DNA of 64,000 bases from Limnanthes douglasii subsp. nivea (GCA_036936605.1 JAUPFV010000001.1:77519910-77583909); one strand, 5' to 3'. Positions 32,150 to 44,650 are shown, counted from the stretch's first letter. The notes: a model not told the origin generated them from the sequence alone. A program made the numbers and translations.

Positions 32150-33610
32150 GATTTTATTTATGTATTTTAAAAATAAATTCAACTACATGCAGAGTCATAA
32201 AACTGGAGTAATATCCAATGAAATATAAGCCGTTCTGCGGTTTCCCGCTTGGTACCCCCACAAGCACGCGGTCCAGTCTAGAGGTAAGGTTTAGGGAGAG
32301 GTAACTTTAATGATCTGGGTAGAGGTAATCCAATCGGACAACAAGTTAAGTATTTCATCTCGGAAGCCTTAACCATCCAACTGTGATATATTCCTTTCAA
32401 TACCAGCTTCTTCTTATTAACTAAACAAATAATAAAGCTTACCACACCTAATGCTTAGTCCAGAAATACTTCAGAGAACTAGTAAAGAAGATCAACACCA
32501 GCTAGCTGGTTGATAAGTAAATCAACCAACCGTACACAAAAAATATCTAAAGAAATCAAAATATGGAACTTATACGAAAACATAAAATCCAGAACATAAG
32601 TAAAATATAGGACATCTGAATGCACAAGCTCTACGGATATAAGAAGAGAAGTGCCAGAATATCAGTCCCGGATAGTTATAGGCAACGTACAGCACTAAAT
32701 ACATTATGAATACAAGTGTACCAGAGACTCTAATTCATGAGAAGATAAAAATAATGAAAATATAAGGAAAAAACTCTACCGAGAGGAACAACCATGGGCG
32801 CAGTTGTGGCGATGCTCTGTCGCAACTCGCTTACTCTACGGAGACCGAAGCAGATAAATTTAGTCGAGCAAATGAAGGTAAAAGCCTCAGAACCACAGCC
32901 AAGTAGAATTTTCGTCAGATTGTATTCAGACGGTAATTCCAGATATAATACTAATCATCATCGGCATAAATGAATAACGTTAACAAAAATGAAATGTAAT
33001 CGCTAAAATCGGCTCTGTATAATCATGGTTAAGCAGATTAACAGGTTCCTATCAGTAAGCGAAACAATAAATCGATTTGGGTCTAATCATAGCATCGAAG
33101 ATCATCGCTACACAGCTATCACCGACGTGGCATCAGACCTTCTCTGTTCTATAGAGATCATTAAATTATCCCTCCAGTGACCCGTTTCAAATCACCCACA
33201 CAACAGAAAACCGATGAGCACAATCAATCGACAGTTGTCCAAAAGAAGCGAACCACAAAGATTCAGAGTCAGATGGGTTGCCAATCGCCGCTTCGTCGGA
33301 GTTTACATCTGCTGCGGGTTAGTGTCATACGGCACTTCCTATCTATGGGATTGTTTCTTCATCGGGATTTTCTACCATTACACTAACATACGTTAAAACA
33401 AAATCAACCAGAATCGATAAAACTTAGAAAGCAAATGAGAAAAAAACCTGAAGAAGAAAGAGCCGATGGCGATTTGGTTTGAGATGAAATGAACTGTCAA
33501 TTGGTTATAAATAGGTGGAATACTAAAACCCTAACCCTAATTCTTCAAAGAATTTGGGCTTCTGGAAGACGGGTATCCGGATGCGGATTTTGGGCCAAAC
33601 ATAATGGATC
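32150..33610 (-). pseudogene. Most complete copy (B) of the duplicated gene-like unit with housekeeping-type promoter
   Basis: On the minus strand the unit starts with a promoter (GGCCCAAAA near 33593, an intact telo-box TTAGGGTTAGGGTTTT at 33525-33540, TATTTATA near 33506). A 5'UTR ending CTTCTTCAG follows, then a GT intron donor near 33449 that is conserved with the I29 gene at 8.59 kb. It continues through a long non-coding stretch to short reading segments near 32810 (MVVPLG after a CCGTAG acceptor-like site) and 32380-32280 (MVKASEMKY...IGLPLPRSL-LPLPKPYL, then stop). 32877-33610 matches 8071-8740; 32281-32737 matches 37617-38104; 32150-32506 matches 28310-28623. I do not recognise the original protein. 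It looks like a truncated duplicate of a real gene. Confidence 0.5.
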
Positions 33611-35084
33611 ACACTATTTTCATTAGCTTTGGTGTTTTCCTCATATAAATTCATAATCACATTGCTGGTTCCAAGTTTTAGACATTTTTTACGCAGATTC
33701 TAATCGAATGATTTTCATTTTTCTTCCATTTTCCAGGTTTTGTTATTCGATATACGAAACCAATTTAAAAATTAGTACAAAAGATAATTACACTGAAACA
33801 TAATATTAAGAGAAACTTACATACATCGATTTCAAAATAAAATTAATATTATTAAAAATTTATAGGATAAACGTAATTAATACTCCCATCGGTATTGGGT
33901 TTTATTTTATTTAACAGTTTGATGATATTATTCATTTTTGTTATATAATTACACTTACTTAAATGTATTAGTCATTGATTATATATTTTATCGAATAAGT
34001 CGCAGAGTGCGTAGGATTCATTTGTTAGATAATATTGAGATTATCTTGATGGAAGGTGGGAGCTATTCTGAAAATTTATTTGGAATCGAATTTTCAGAAA
34101 CCAACCATTTATTTTCAAATTGAAAATGACCCGATTGCATAGAAAATTTAAACTTTTTTGGTAGTTTTTTTTGTCAAAGTATACCAATCATTTTTTGTTG
34201 AGGATAACAAAATTATCATTCTCTTATTCTGGTGATTTTCTAATTTTATCCGACTGAGTTTTTGGGAGAACCACTGAAATACTTCAACTTGTAATTGTCT
34301 TACGAGACTTCACAATTTACCATTTTTATCAAATACAATTTCCTACGAAATATTATAATATTATGTGTATGAAGATTTAAATGACGAAAATAAATTTGTA
34401 TAACATACTATTCCTTCTGAATCATATTTTAAAAGAATTCATAATCTAGTATTAAAGCATTAAGAAGAGTAACACCACCGAGATCATCGTCAAGTTCACG
34501 AAGTCATCATCGTCTAACTTTTTTGTTATCATCTTTTAAAATTTTGTTGTATGACATTTTAAAAATAATTAGCATGCTTTAAGCTATACATGTCATCCTA
34601 CATGTGTGAGTAAATGATATTGATGTGAAGTTATATTGACATCCTATTATTTATTGAATAGAATTCCTACTAAAAGATTATACACATCAACTTTTGTATA
34701 AAAACCTCCAATATTGAGTTTTCTGATAGTGGGGTTGTAGAACAACTTTAAAACTCACTAAACATAAAATAAGAACTTGAGTGAAAAATGTATATATTGT
34801 ATCTTCATTGGACATGTTGAGCATTCGGTTGCGTATAAGTTCTATGTGTTGGAATCTAATTACTATGTGTCTGTGAACACGATTATACAGTAAAAAATAT
34901 AGTATTTGATAGGGAAAGATTTACATCTATACCTAGTTATAAGACATGATTCATAATTTTTTTTTAAATATGAAATCATTTAAGCTGGAGATGTATCAGG
35001 TGGTACTGTTTATATACCTGAACCTTTTGAACAAAAAAGAAGAACTGGAGATAGAAAAGTTAAGTCATTTGGATATAAATTTTA

Positions 35085-36504
35085 GCTTTATTTAGTTGAA
35101 GTGTCAAGAGATAAGATTAACTACGAGTATCAAGATTGTTTTATTATCGATTATGATCCAATGACTTTTAATGAAGCTCATGCATAATAATACATAGGGA
35201 ATTGGTTGATTTACCTCATGGTTACAAATCATTGGGAAATATATAGATTTAAAAAAATGAAAGTAGATGGTACTCTTGAAAGATATAAAGTCATATTGGT
35301 TACCCAAGGTTTTAGGCAAATATAATGGATTAAGTTCTTTGATACTTATGATCTGGCTGCTAGGATTTCCAATATTAGATTGTTGATAGCACTTGTATTT
35401 GTATACAATCGTGTAGTTCATCAAATGGATGTGAAAATTTCATTTTTGAATGACGATTTGGATGAGGAAATTTTTATGAAACAACCGGAAAGGTTTGTTA
35501 TGGTTGTAAAATTAATATGTGCAAGTTGAAGATATATTTGTATAGTTTAAAACAAGTACCAAAATATTAATATCAGTTGTTTTTTTAATAATGGGGTATT
35601 TTCTACTAGTTTTATTCTTAATCGAGTAGACAAGTGTGTGTGTGTGTGTGTATAGTAAATTTGATGATTATTGTAAATGAGTTATGATTTGTCTATATAT
35701 GGATGACATATTGAATATCGGTAGTGACCAAAATCAAGTTGATAAAATCAAGAATTTTCCGTCATCTAGTTTTGAGATGAAGGACTTGAAGAAATTTGAA
35801 ATGATTCTTAATATAAGGATCAAGTGAAAGAACTACATTAAATTAATTTCTCAATCTTATTAAAAGATTTTTCTTAGGTTAGCACTCTTATAGATCATAA
35901 CACTAATCTTCTACTTAATAAAGTTATTGTATCATCGCAACTTGATCACCCAACTACTATTGGTTGTCTTAAGTATGCCAAAACTAGTATTATGCTGAAT
36001 ATTTAATATGTTATATGAAAGCTTCGTATGTATGTTAGTAATACTTGTTAACATCATTGGCAAGCTTTAATCCTAATATTCATATATTTGAAAAGAATCA
36101 TGGATTATGGATTGACTTGTAGTATATATTCTTCAATTCGTGAAGGTTATTATGATGCAAGTTATATTTTAAATATGAAAGATCATTCTTCCACAAGTGG
36201 ATAGGTAGTCATTATCGGGGGAGGTTTCGTCTTTTAAGCATAAAAAACAGGCTTGTATTTTGAATAATGAAATCAGAGTCTGTGGCACTAACGATAACTA
36301 GTAAAGAAGTTGAGTGACTAAGAAATCTGGTATATGAGAATAAATTTGTCTTGGCCCATGTTTATCGACAAATTTAAAAAATGTATGTATAGACACTTAT
36401 GTGTTAAAAATAACATGATTTGTAAGTGCATCACGCATGGTGTTATATCAGTAAAGTTTGTGAAAGCTCAATATAACTTAGTTGAAACATTTAACCAACG
36501 GGTT
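35085..36504 (+). pseudogene. Ty1/copia pol remnant (reverse transcriptase and RNase H)
   Basis: Translated in pieces it gives the copia signature: DYDPMTFNEA (integrase/RT linker), DLPHGYKSLG, MKVDGTLERYK...VTQGFRQ, FFDTYD, IRLLIALVFVYN, VHQMDVK-SFLN-DLDEEIFMKQPERFV (about 35205-35500), YMDDIL (about 35697-35715), SSFEMKDLKK, then RNase H with DHSSTSG near 36180. Family members read A-F-L-N-G for the S-F-L-N-D here. Multiple stops and frameshifts, including one right after GFRQ. It cannot make an active enzyme. Confidence 0.88.
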
Positions 36505-37616
36505 TACAAAAGATAGGTTTGCGAAAAGTTGGCCCATTACTGTGTTAGGGCAAAGAGAGAGGAGAGCGAAAAAATTTCGAAGAAGGAAGCTTGACGAAGA
36601 TCTGGAATTCATTCCCGTAAACGTACATAAGACAGAGAAGACTCCTTACCTTTTAGAAGGAGGAGAGCGGAGGTAAAACTCGACTGAGCTAGGTAAGAGT
36701 GGTCAATAAGACTAAGAGAAGTCGAGGAGAGCGGAGTTGAAAGTCGTTAGCAGGAATGGTATCTTCCAAACCAAGTAAATCCTATTTGAAAAGGCTTCAA
36801 AGCAAAGAAAGAAGAAAATTCAGGAATCCTCAGTAAGAAAATCTTCTTGTATGTGCCCTTACCTTCCCCTTCTTGTCTGGTTTGTTTAAAGGCTTTTGCT
36901 CGACGCAATAATCAAAAAGAAAAAAAGAATTAAATAATAAGTAAGAAATAAAAAATCGTGAATCAAAGCGGGAAACTGATAATCACTAAAACAAAGCCTA
37001 CTCTGCTCTGGCTTCTTCTCTTCCTTTACTTTAGTAATAGAAAGCCTGCGTATCCAAAAGAATAGATTGAAGAATCCTTCATAAAGTAGGGCATCAAATT
37101 CTTCCTAAATGCTAAATGGAGGAAGAAAGGGAGCTCTTTTTACCTAAAAATAGTACACCACCCCACGGATAGCTAGATCTGGCATTCATCTTTATCATAC
37201 TGGCTATCTCTTTTACACATAACCTCTGTTGGAAAGGCTATGAGGGGTATACCCAGCTGTTACCTTAATTCCTCGCATACTATACTAATTTATTTCATTT
37301 CTTCTCGGTCTTTGCATTCTAGTGGGGTACTTATCCATTCCCGACAGATTAGTAAATTACTGGTTGATGGTTTTTTCAACTATTTAAAGAGAAAAAGGCA
37401 ATGAAAATTTTCTAATAAGCTGCTTTCTTTTACACCTTATGGAATCATTATTAAAAGACAATACCTTGAGCTGAGTCTTACCCCCCTATACTGAGGAAGC
37501 TAAGCTAAGTAAGCTCATAACCTCTCTCTTTCCAATCCAGCACTTCATTCCTTACTTTCCAGTTTTTTTCCTGAAGTTTTTTATAGATTACTGTCAAATC
37601 TTCTGCCGACTCATTC
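36505..37616. other. Organelle-like (mitochondrial-type) DNA segment within the insert
   Basis: Base composition and style change abruptly here. There are GC-richer, purine-block sequences (GAGAGAGGAGAGCG, GGAGGAAGAAAGGGAGCTC) and phrases such as TACCCAGCTGTTACCTTAATTCC, unlike the AT-rich flanks and typical of plant mitochondrial intergenic DNA. No protein or RNA gene of the mitochondrion is recognised in it. The call as nuclear mitochondrial DNA is inference from composition and texture, not from an identified gene. Confidence 0.45.
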
Positions 37617-38104
37617 TAAGGTAAGGTTTAGGGAGGGGTACGTTTAATGATCCGGGTAGAGGTAATCCAATCTGACCAAGAGTATAGTATTTCATCTCGC
37701 AAACCGTAACCATCCAACGATGATACATTACTTTCAGTAGCAGCTTCTTGTTATTAACTAAATAAATAGCAAAGCTTAATAACAAAATAAATAACAAAGC
37801 TTACCGCACCTAATGCTTAGTCCAGAAATGCTTCATAAATGAGAGAACTAGTAAAGAACATCAACACCAACTAGTTGGTTGATAAGTAAATCAATCAACC
37901 GTACACAAAAAATATCTTAAGAAATCATATATGGGACTTATACAGAAACATAACATCCAGAACATAAGTAAAATATAGGACATCTGAATGCACAAGCTCT
38001 ATAGATATAAGAAGAGAAGTGTCAGAATATCAGTCCCAGATCATTATAGGCAACGTACAGCGCTAAATACACTACGAAAACAAGTGTACCAGAGACTCTA
38101 ATTT
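37617..38104 (-). pseudogene. Partial copy C of the duplicated gene-like unit
   Basis: Matches 32281-32737 closely, with the same order of blocks: AAGGTAAGGTTTAGGGA, GGTAGAGGTAATCCAATC, CACCTAATGCTTAGTCCAG, GTTGATAAGTAAATCAA, GGACATCTGAATGCACAAGC, and GTACAGCGCTAAATAC. It includes a small local duplication, AAATAA-TA-CAAAGCTTA, at 37763-37801. It lacks the promoter half. It sits inside the insert that splits the copia element. Confidence 0.75.
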
Positions 38105-38271
38105 ATTTCCATCTCATAAACATAAACAAAAATGTATAGAAAATAAATAGAGGAGTAATTTTAGAAATTGGGAGAGTAAAAGAGGTTATCTAAAATTATT
38201 TTATGAGAACAAAATTGTAGACTTTCTCAAATAATGAGGAGGAGAAGATAACTAGTATTTTGAATAATAAA

Positions 38272-38562
38272 ATCGGGGGAGGTTTCGTCTCTTAAGCATA
38301 AAAAACAGACTTGTATTTTGAATAATGAAATCAGAGTTTGTGGCACTAACGATAACTAGTAAAGAAGTTAAGTGACTAAGAAATCTGGTATATGAGAATA
38401 AAGTTCTTTTGGCCCATGTTTATCGACTAGTTTAAAAAATGCATGTATAGACACTTAGGTGTAAAAAATAACATGATTTGTAAGTGCATCACGCATGGTG
38501 TTATATCAGTGAAGTTTGTGAAAGTTCAATATAATTTAGTTGAAACATTTAACCAACGGGTT
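38272..38562 (+). repeat. Second copy of a 291-bp copia segment (first copy 36214-36504)
   Basis: Both copies are 291 bp and start at ATCGGGGGAGGTTTCGTC and end at AACCAACGGGTT; by eye about 5% of bases differ. They bracket the insert 36505-38271. Just before this copy a 20-bp fragment GTATTTTGAATAATAAAATC repeats an internal part of the segment, an extra junction scar. Sequence after 38562 continues the copia 3' end. Confidence 0.92.
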
Positions 38563-39600
38563 AAGTAGAGATCTTGTGCACATGTCGACCATTAAGCTTA
38601 GATAAAATTCCATGTGAAATCTCTCATATTGAGATACCCAATTCTCGTATACATGTTAGGTGTTAAATTAAATGTTTAAAGATTAACAGTTAAAGATTGA
38701 AACACATTAGTAGTATCATCCCAATGTATGTATTCATACCTACAAGTTCTGGCGGTTGAATATTATCTTCTTAATAGTGATTTAAAAAATCGTATATGCA
38801 AGGGCGAGAGTAAAAGAGCTTCTTATTTGAGCATGAAGTTTAGTCACTTCAATAAGCTAGAATTTGACTTTAATATGCTTAAAATGATAAAGACACAAGG
38901 TTAATAAAAGATAGTCTAAAGTAAGAACAGTTGAGAATGTAAATATATGTGTATATCGTCTTCATGTATTCACTATAAATAGTAAATGTTCAATCCTTAG
39001 TTATACGTTGATATTCAAATATTTGAAATGTGTAATATACTAATATGAAATTTGATCGTCATGATATTTTATTTATATATAAATTTGTTGTTTGCTGTAA
39101 TTGTGCTTTTAGTTAATCATAGATTGCACTAGAACGAGAGAAATTTGTTAAATATTTTAATGTAATTAGATTGACTACTTGGCCAATGCAGTCATAATAT
39201 TTTATCGAAAAAGTTGGAGAGTGCAAAGTGCATAATTTCTTAGTGATGCTATGATTGATTATACGGGTACATGGTGCAACCTGTTCTATAAATCTATTTG
39301 AAGTTCAAATTTTTAGAAATTAACTATTTATTTTCAAATTGAAAATGTTACCCGTTTGCATAGACATTTTAAATTGTTCTATTTTCTTTTATTTTCGATC
39401 GAAATGTATCATTTATTTGTGGTTCAAAATATAAAACACAACAAAACTATCATTCTCTTATGCTGGCAATTTTTTGATTTTATTCGATCGAGTTTTTAAA
39501 AATACCACCAAAATATTTCAATTTGAAATTGTCTAACGAGACTTTATAATTTATCATGTTTATACAATTGTATTTAACTATATAGTGTTTATCATTGCAT

Positions 39601-41130
39601 GATAGTTTAACTACACCAACAAAATGGAGTCCATATTAATCAATCAAACTATAGTTTCCACAATGATCACGATTGAGATACTTTGGTCCCAACATACTGG
39701 ACCATATTAATAATGCTTACTAATTTTAAGGAAAATATTTACCTAAAAGAATTGAACCACTTCCTCTTAAATTGACAAAATGACTATCATTTGGAAAAAA
39801 TATTAGTCTGATCAAGAAGACCAATTAATGCCACACGATCAAAATAATAGTGCGGGTAAGATATTGTTGGGCTTTGAAAGCCCAGTCTAAGAACTCAATA
39901 ATAAATAGGTATGATGTCCACAAGATAATGTAGAGATCATTGTTGAAAAGCATACGATGCTTACATAACAATGTAAACCGTCATCGTGGGAAACACTTTT
40001 TAAATGTCCACGTGCATGATTTGAACAATAGATAGTTCTTTGACTATCCACTTTTTAGACATATAGTTTATTGATTAAAATCATTTGGTGATAGTCTAGT
40101 GACTATTCACTTTATAAATATAGAGTATGTTAACTAAAAACAGTCTAGTGTTAGTTCTTTTACTATTAGTTTTTGATAAAGTTAGTGCGACGTGTTTATT
40201 TAAGAATTCTTTAACGGTTGCATGATCTATGGTTGTCTCCTTCAACAGAGACACCACATGCAAACAATAAATTAGATCTAAAAATTATAACTCTTTTAGG
40301 GTTGCAATATCTATGGTTACTGCATTCAACAAAGACTCAATGACAAAAATTCAGGAAAGGCTCGAGCATATGAAGACGGATAACGCCATAAGTCATGAGT
40401 CTGATCGAATACCGAGACCCACAAAAACAACTAGTTGAGAGAATAAGCTTTCTGGGTTTCGATGGATTGGGAAAATCAAGAAAATAATCAGCCATGACCC
40501 TTCAGATATTTAATTGCGAAGACTCCCAAACAGATGATTCTCAATCGGATATGGAAAAACTCAGCGACTCATGAATTAGATCTTCAGATTTGTTGCAGTC
40601 CACACATGAATTCCAGATGAGGCTATGTATCATGGGGAAAAGCCTCTTGCAACTAAAAACCAATACCATGAACCCTTAGAGCAATAACATGCTCGATACA
40701 AAATAACTAAACTGGTGGAAGAAGGCCCTGAAAGTGTCATAAAAGAGACCCAAAACGTTGAGAAAATATTTCACAAAACCTAAGACCCGCGAAAACGTAT
40801 TTGGAAACAAAAATGCATGATATGAGTTAACGAGGGACTTCTAACTACTAAAAAAATCAGAAAGAACCTTATCCCAAATATGTATAATTGTGCAGCTTCT
40901 GAGGGAGGTAAAAATCATGTGCAGTGGGGATAGAATTACTTGAGATGACAATTAGATTTGTTTGATGTGCATGTCGGCAACAATAGGGGTGGCAAGAAAT
41001 AAAGCAACCAACTAGCTACTAAAAATCTCACAACCAACGCAAGCAGAGCCTCACTACCATGAGACTTATAAGCAAATATGAACAATAACAAAATTTGATG
41101 CAACAAAAATTACAAAAGGAACAAAGGATA
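39601..41130. other. Intergenic or unrecognised repeat DNA
   Basis: 40320-41100 is somewhat richer in coding-like composition on the plus strand (for example ITKLVEEGPESVIKETQNVEKIFHKT near 40706-40780) but has many stops and no known motif. It may be a decayed gag-like region. 39868-39882 holds the palindrome GGGCTTTGAAAGCCC. Confidence 0.35.
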
Positions 41131-41134
41131 AATA

Positions 41135-41271
41135 AACCACAGGGTTTCGATATCATACAGTTCTCTTATACTCGAAGTCTGGATTTTTATCCTCTAAAAA
41201 TTACTGTCTTCCAAAGTAGGGTTAAAAGTGCCTTAAATAGAAACCACTCGAAAAATCTTAAACAAAATTAG

Positions 41272-41323
<52 letters not shown>

Positions 41324-43000
41324 TTATAGTTTAATAAAATATGAACATAAATATATTTGATTACTTATTAAAAACAAATCCGTAATAAATATTAAAAATT
41401 TAATAATATAATAAAATAAACAATTTTATTTTGTACAATTTTTGGGCTTGTCTAGACATCCGATTTGAGTACCCAAAACGTCAAAATCCGATATCCCAGT
41501 AAGCAGTATGGCTCATATGCATCTACCCAAAACAGCTATATAGTTATGGGCCGTCTGTGCCCGGTTGGAAAGAATTCGCTTACAATTCCCAATGTGATTT
41601 ATCATCAGTCGACTCTTCAAATTTTCAACAAATTTTGTTTTTGTTTATCTATAAATTTATTGTGGTAGACGTAGCCACGCATTGTAAACAATTGATTCTT
41701 CTACAATGATTTATGGTGAATGTATATCGAATTGTTCCTCATCCTCGTCCCTCAGTCGCACATTTGGTATTATAATACTCTCACAAATATTATATATCAC
41801 CCCACCACCTACAAAAACTAATCTATGATATATTTCAAAATCAAATAAAATTCTTTAAGGTTCTCTATTAAAACTTAACCCTTTATTTATTAAAATATTT
41901 CTCTTTTCTTCGTAACCAAGTGTATTGTCAAATTTCTCAGCAAAAAGATAAAATATAGGAGGATGAGAAACCTTTTTTCCAATTTTACCATTTTTATTAG
42001 AAATAGAGAAAGCATCATCAAACAAAACATGATAAAATATAAGAGGGTGATAAATCCATTTTCAAATTTAGCATTTTTATTCTTAACCGTAAATCCTATT
42101 TTATTTTTAGAATCAAAGATTTTCAATATCGCAGTAAACTATTTCTTCAAATCTATACTCAGTTTGTTTCGAACAACGCCAACATCAGCTGAAATTTTAC
42201 TATATCTACCTTAAAGATTGAAACAAAAGAGAGATTATAATTATTTACCTTATCAAAAGAAAGTGAAAATTTTCTTAACTGGTCCTTATCCCCTAAAACA
42301 GCTTCTCGATAAACAAGTTTCTCGTTGGTGTGGCGAGTAGTAGCTAATTTAAACTCCTATAGTATCTGGTCAACACGATCGTTATCGATATTCACAGTGT
42401 GCCTCATAATACCCAAACACTTTTTTGAGATCTTCATGACTATAAACGTTGTTATGTATTTTAGACATTGAATCAGAAAAGTTAAGTTTCAGAAACATGC
42501 TTCATGTATTTATGTAGAAAGAACTGGAGCTTTGATACCAAACTACTACAACGAAACCTTAGGGTTTAAAAAACATATGGCTCTCTTAGACTCAAACTTT
42601 TAATCTGCCTTCCACAGTAAGGTTAATAGTGCCTTAAATAAATATCACTCGAAAACCCTAAATAAAATTAGAGAAAAATATATATATTCTAAATTATAGT
42701 CTAATCAACTCTAAACATAAATAAATTTGATTACCTATTAAAAACAAATCCGAAAAAATCTTTAAAAAAATCAAATAAAACAATAAAACAACAATTCACG
42801 ACCATATATAATAGAATTTAAGATATGAATTTCATGACAAATATTATTACGCTTTTGACAATTGTTAGACTCGTCGAGACGTTCAATTTGAGTATCCACG
42901 ACGCCTAAATCTGATACCTGAGTCAACAATAAGGCCCATTTACGTCTATCCAAAATAACTACATAGTTGTGGGCCGTCTGGCCTATATCAAAATTACTAG
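41135..43000 (-). mobile_element. Short copia-like LTR element (TRIM/solo-type), minus orientation
   Basis: Two direct repeats of about 430-450 bp, 41135-41572 and 42545-42985, share GGGTTAAAAGTGCCTTAAATA, TAAATTATAGT-TAAT, TTGATTAC-TATTAAAAACAAATCCG and TAGTT[AG]TGGGCCGTCTG. Immediately left of the right copy the minus strand reads TTTGGTATCAAAGCTCC, very close to the initiator-tRNA-Met primer binding site of copia elements. That makes the right copy the 5' LTR. The internal region (about 970 bp) is too short for gag-pol and none is recognised. I take it as a terminal-repeat retrotransposon in miniature or an internally deleted copia. Confidence 0.6.
41274..41319. repeat. (TA)n microsatellite
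   Basis: About 46 bp of alternating AT inside the left LTR of the short copia-like element. The right LTR has only a remnant of it (ATATATATAT near 42679), so it expanded after insertion. Confidence 0.95.
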
Positions 43001-43785
43001 AAAAAATACCAAATATAACACTTTTAACTATTAAGATAACATTCATAATCTAATTTGAGGTTTTTTCTTCTCATATGAAATACTTACTAGCACCAAATAA
43101 ACCAATGAATTAGGGTTTGATTTTTTTCTTTGATGAACCACGTTTGGTTTTGCTAGCTTATTGAAAAAAAATGTAGAGGATATGAGGTCACAGCCATTCT
43201 AAAAAGGTTTTGTAACCGGTATACAAAAAAAAGGCGTCTCATCCACATAATGGGATGCAAAAGTCAAGTACCAAGGTCAATTACTTGATGATCAGCTTCA
43301 AACAAGCATAGAGACAAAGAGAAATACCAGTCCACAACCCAAAAGATCTATGGATGATAATGGGAAAACAAATTCTTCAAATATAGTTGTTATTTTTTTG
43401 GAAAAATGATAAAAACTTATCTCTCCATTTTTATTATACTAAAAACATATGAAAAATACAGTCATTACACTTGTAGTTTTTTTGGGTGAGTTATCTAAAC
43501 ATACATATCCAAGTTTCCAAACACAACTAGTATAAAAAACGTTTTTCAACCAAAATGATAAGCTAAAAGTAACCATTTTATCATTCGATGAACCAAACTT
43601 TATCTTTCATACATTTTTCTAAATTTCGTATCTTCCAAACGGTAGCTTAGAAAATAAATTCCATAAGTACCATCAATTTTATTTTTTTAACACAAATAAA
43701 TTTAGATCCATGATAATGGTTTTTTAATTTTTTTCCCAGGTCCAACTAGGTTAGTCTCGTGTCTCGTCTCATCAAGTAGTATATG
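43001..43785. other. Intergenic DNA, no gene seen
   Basis: AT-rich sequence with no recognisable coding or repeat structure beyond short homopolymer runs. Confidence 0.5.
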
Positions 43786-43789
43786 TTTT

Positions 43790-44650
43790 TATTTTTTTTC
43801 CATTTCATCATGCCTTGTCTTACATCTCTCTATTTTATCATGTTTGGTTTTTCCACTTCATCGTTCATGGTCTCTCCACTTTATTATGTTTTGTCTCTTT
43901 ACTTCATCATGCATGGAATCTCCACTTGTCTCACATCTCTTCATCTCTAAACTTCATCATCTTTGTCTCTTTATTTCATAATACTTTGTCTCACATCTCT
44001 TCAATTCATCATGTATAGTCTATCCACTTCATCATGTATTGTCTCGCATCTTTTCCTTTCATCACGCGTGGTCTTTCCATTTCATCATGCTTGGTCGATC
44101 TACTTCATCATGTCTGGTTTCTCTACTTCATTATGCCTTGTTTCTTATCTTTCCTTTTTAATAATCAATGGTCTCTTTGTTTCATCATGCATAGTCTATC
44201 CATTTTATTATGCATGGTCTCACATATTTCTATTTCATTATGCATGGTCTCGCACTTCTCGATTACATCATGCATTATCTCGTATCTCTCTATTTTATCA
44301 TGCATTTTCTCACATTTTTCCATTTCATCATGTCTAGTCTATCTACTTCATCATGCTTGGTCTTTGCACTTCATCATACATAGTCTCTCCAATTCATCAT
44401 GCATTTTATATCAACTTCATCATGTATGGTCTATCTATTTTATCATGCATTTTCTTGCATCTATTCATTTCATAATGTTTGGTATTTTTACTTCATCATA
44501 TATGATTTATCCATTTGATCATGTTTGGTCTTTTTACTTCATCATATATGATTTATCCATTTGATCATGTTTGGTCTCACATCTCTTTATTTTATCATAC
44601 ATGGGCTCATATCTCTTTATTATATCATGCCTTATCTCACATCTCTTTAT
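43790..44650. repeat. Minisatellite of about 22-24-bp units, roughly 35 copies
   Basis: The consensus is close to CACTTCATCATGCATGGTCTC with variation in the last bases (TCTCC, CACATCTC, TATC). The period is irregular, about 21-26 bp. Long open stretches on the plus strand here are only the translation of this repeat and should not be called genes. Confidence 0.92.

Larger units (their letters stand above)
33970..39600 (+). mobile_element. Degenerate Ty1/copia retrotransposon split by a 1.77-kb insert
   Basis: Copia RT/RNase H coding remnants (35085-36504) are flanked by diverged direct repeats, about 33985-34360 and 39200-39570. These share TATTTATTTTCAAATTGAAAATG, ATCATTCTCTTAT-CTGG and TACGAGACTT/TAACGAGACTT, and are probably the LTR remnants. 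Exact LTR ends, PBS and target duplication are not recoverable by eye. An unrelated block (36505-38271) interrupts the 3' part and is bounded by a 291-bp duplication of copia sequence. A (GT)n run sits at 35635-35652. Confidence 0.65.

Noticed and set aside
31939..32211. A 90-codon plus-strand frame
   Set aside because: It arises from the direct and inverted repeats of the foldback element.
33177..33396. Plus-strand frames of 60-69 codons duplicated at 8323-8553
   Set aside because: They lie in the duplicated 5'UTR/intron block and the frames are not conserved between copies (different stops), so homology is at DNA level only.
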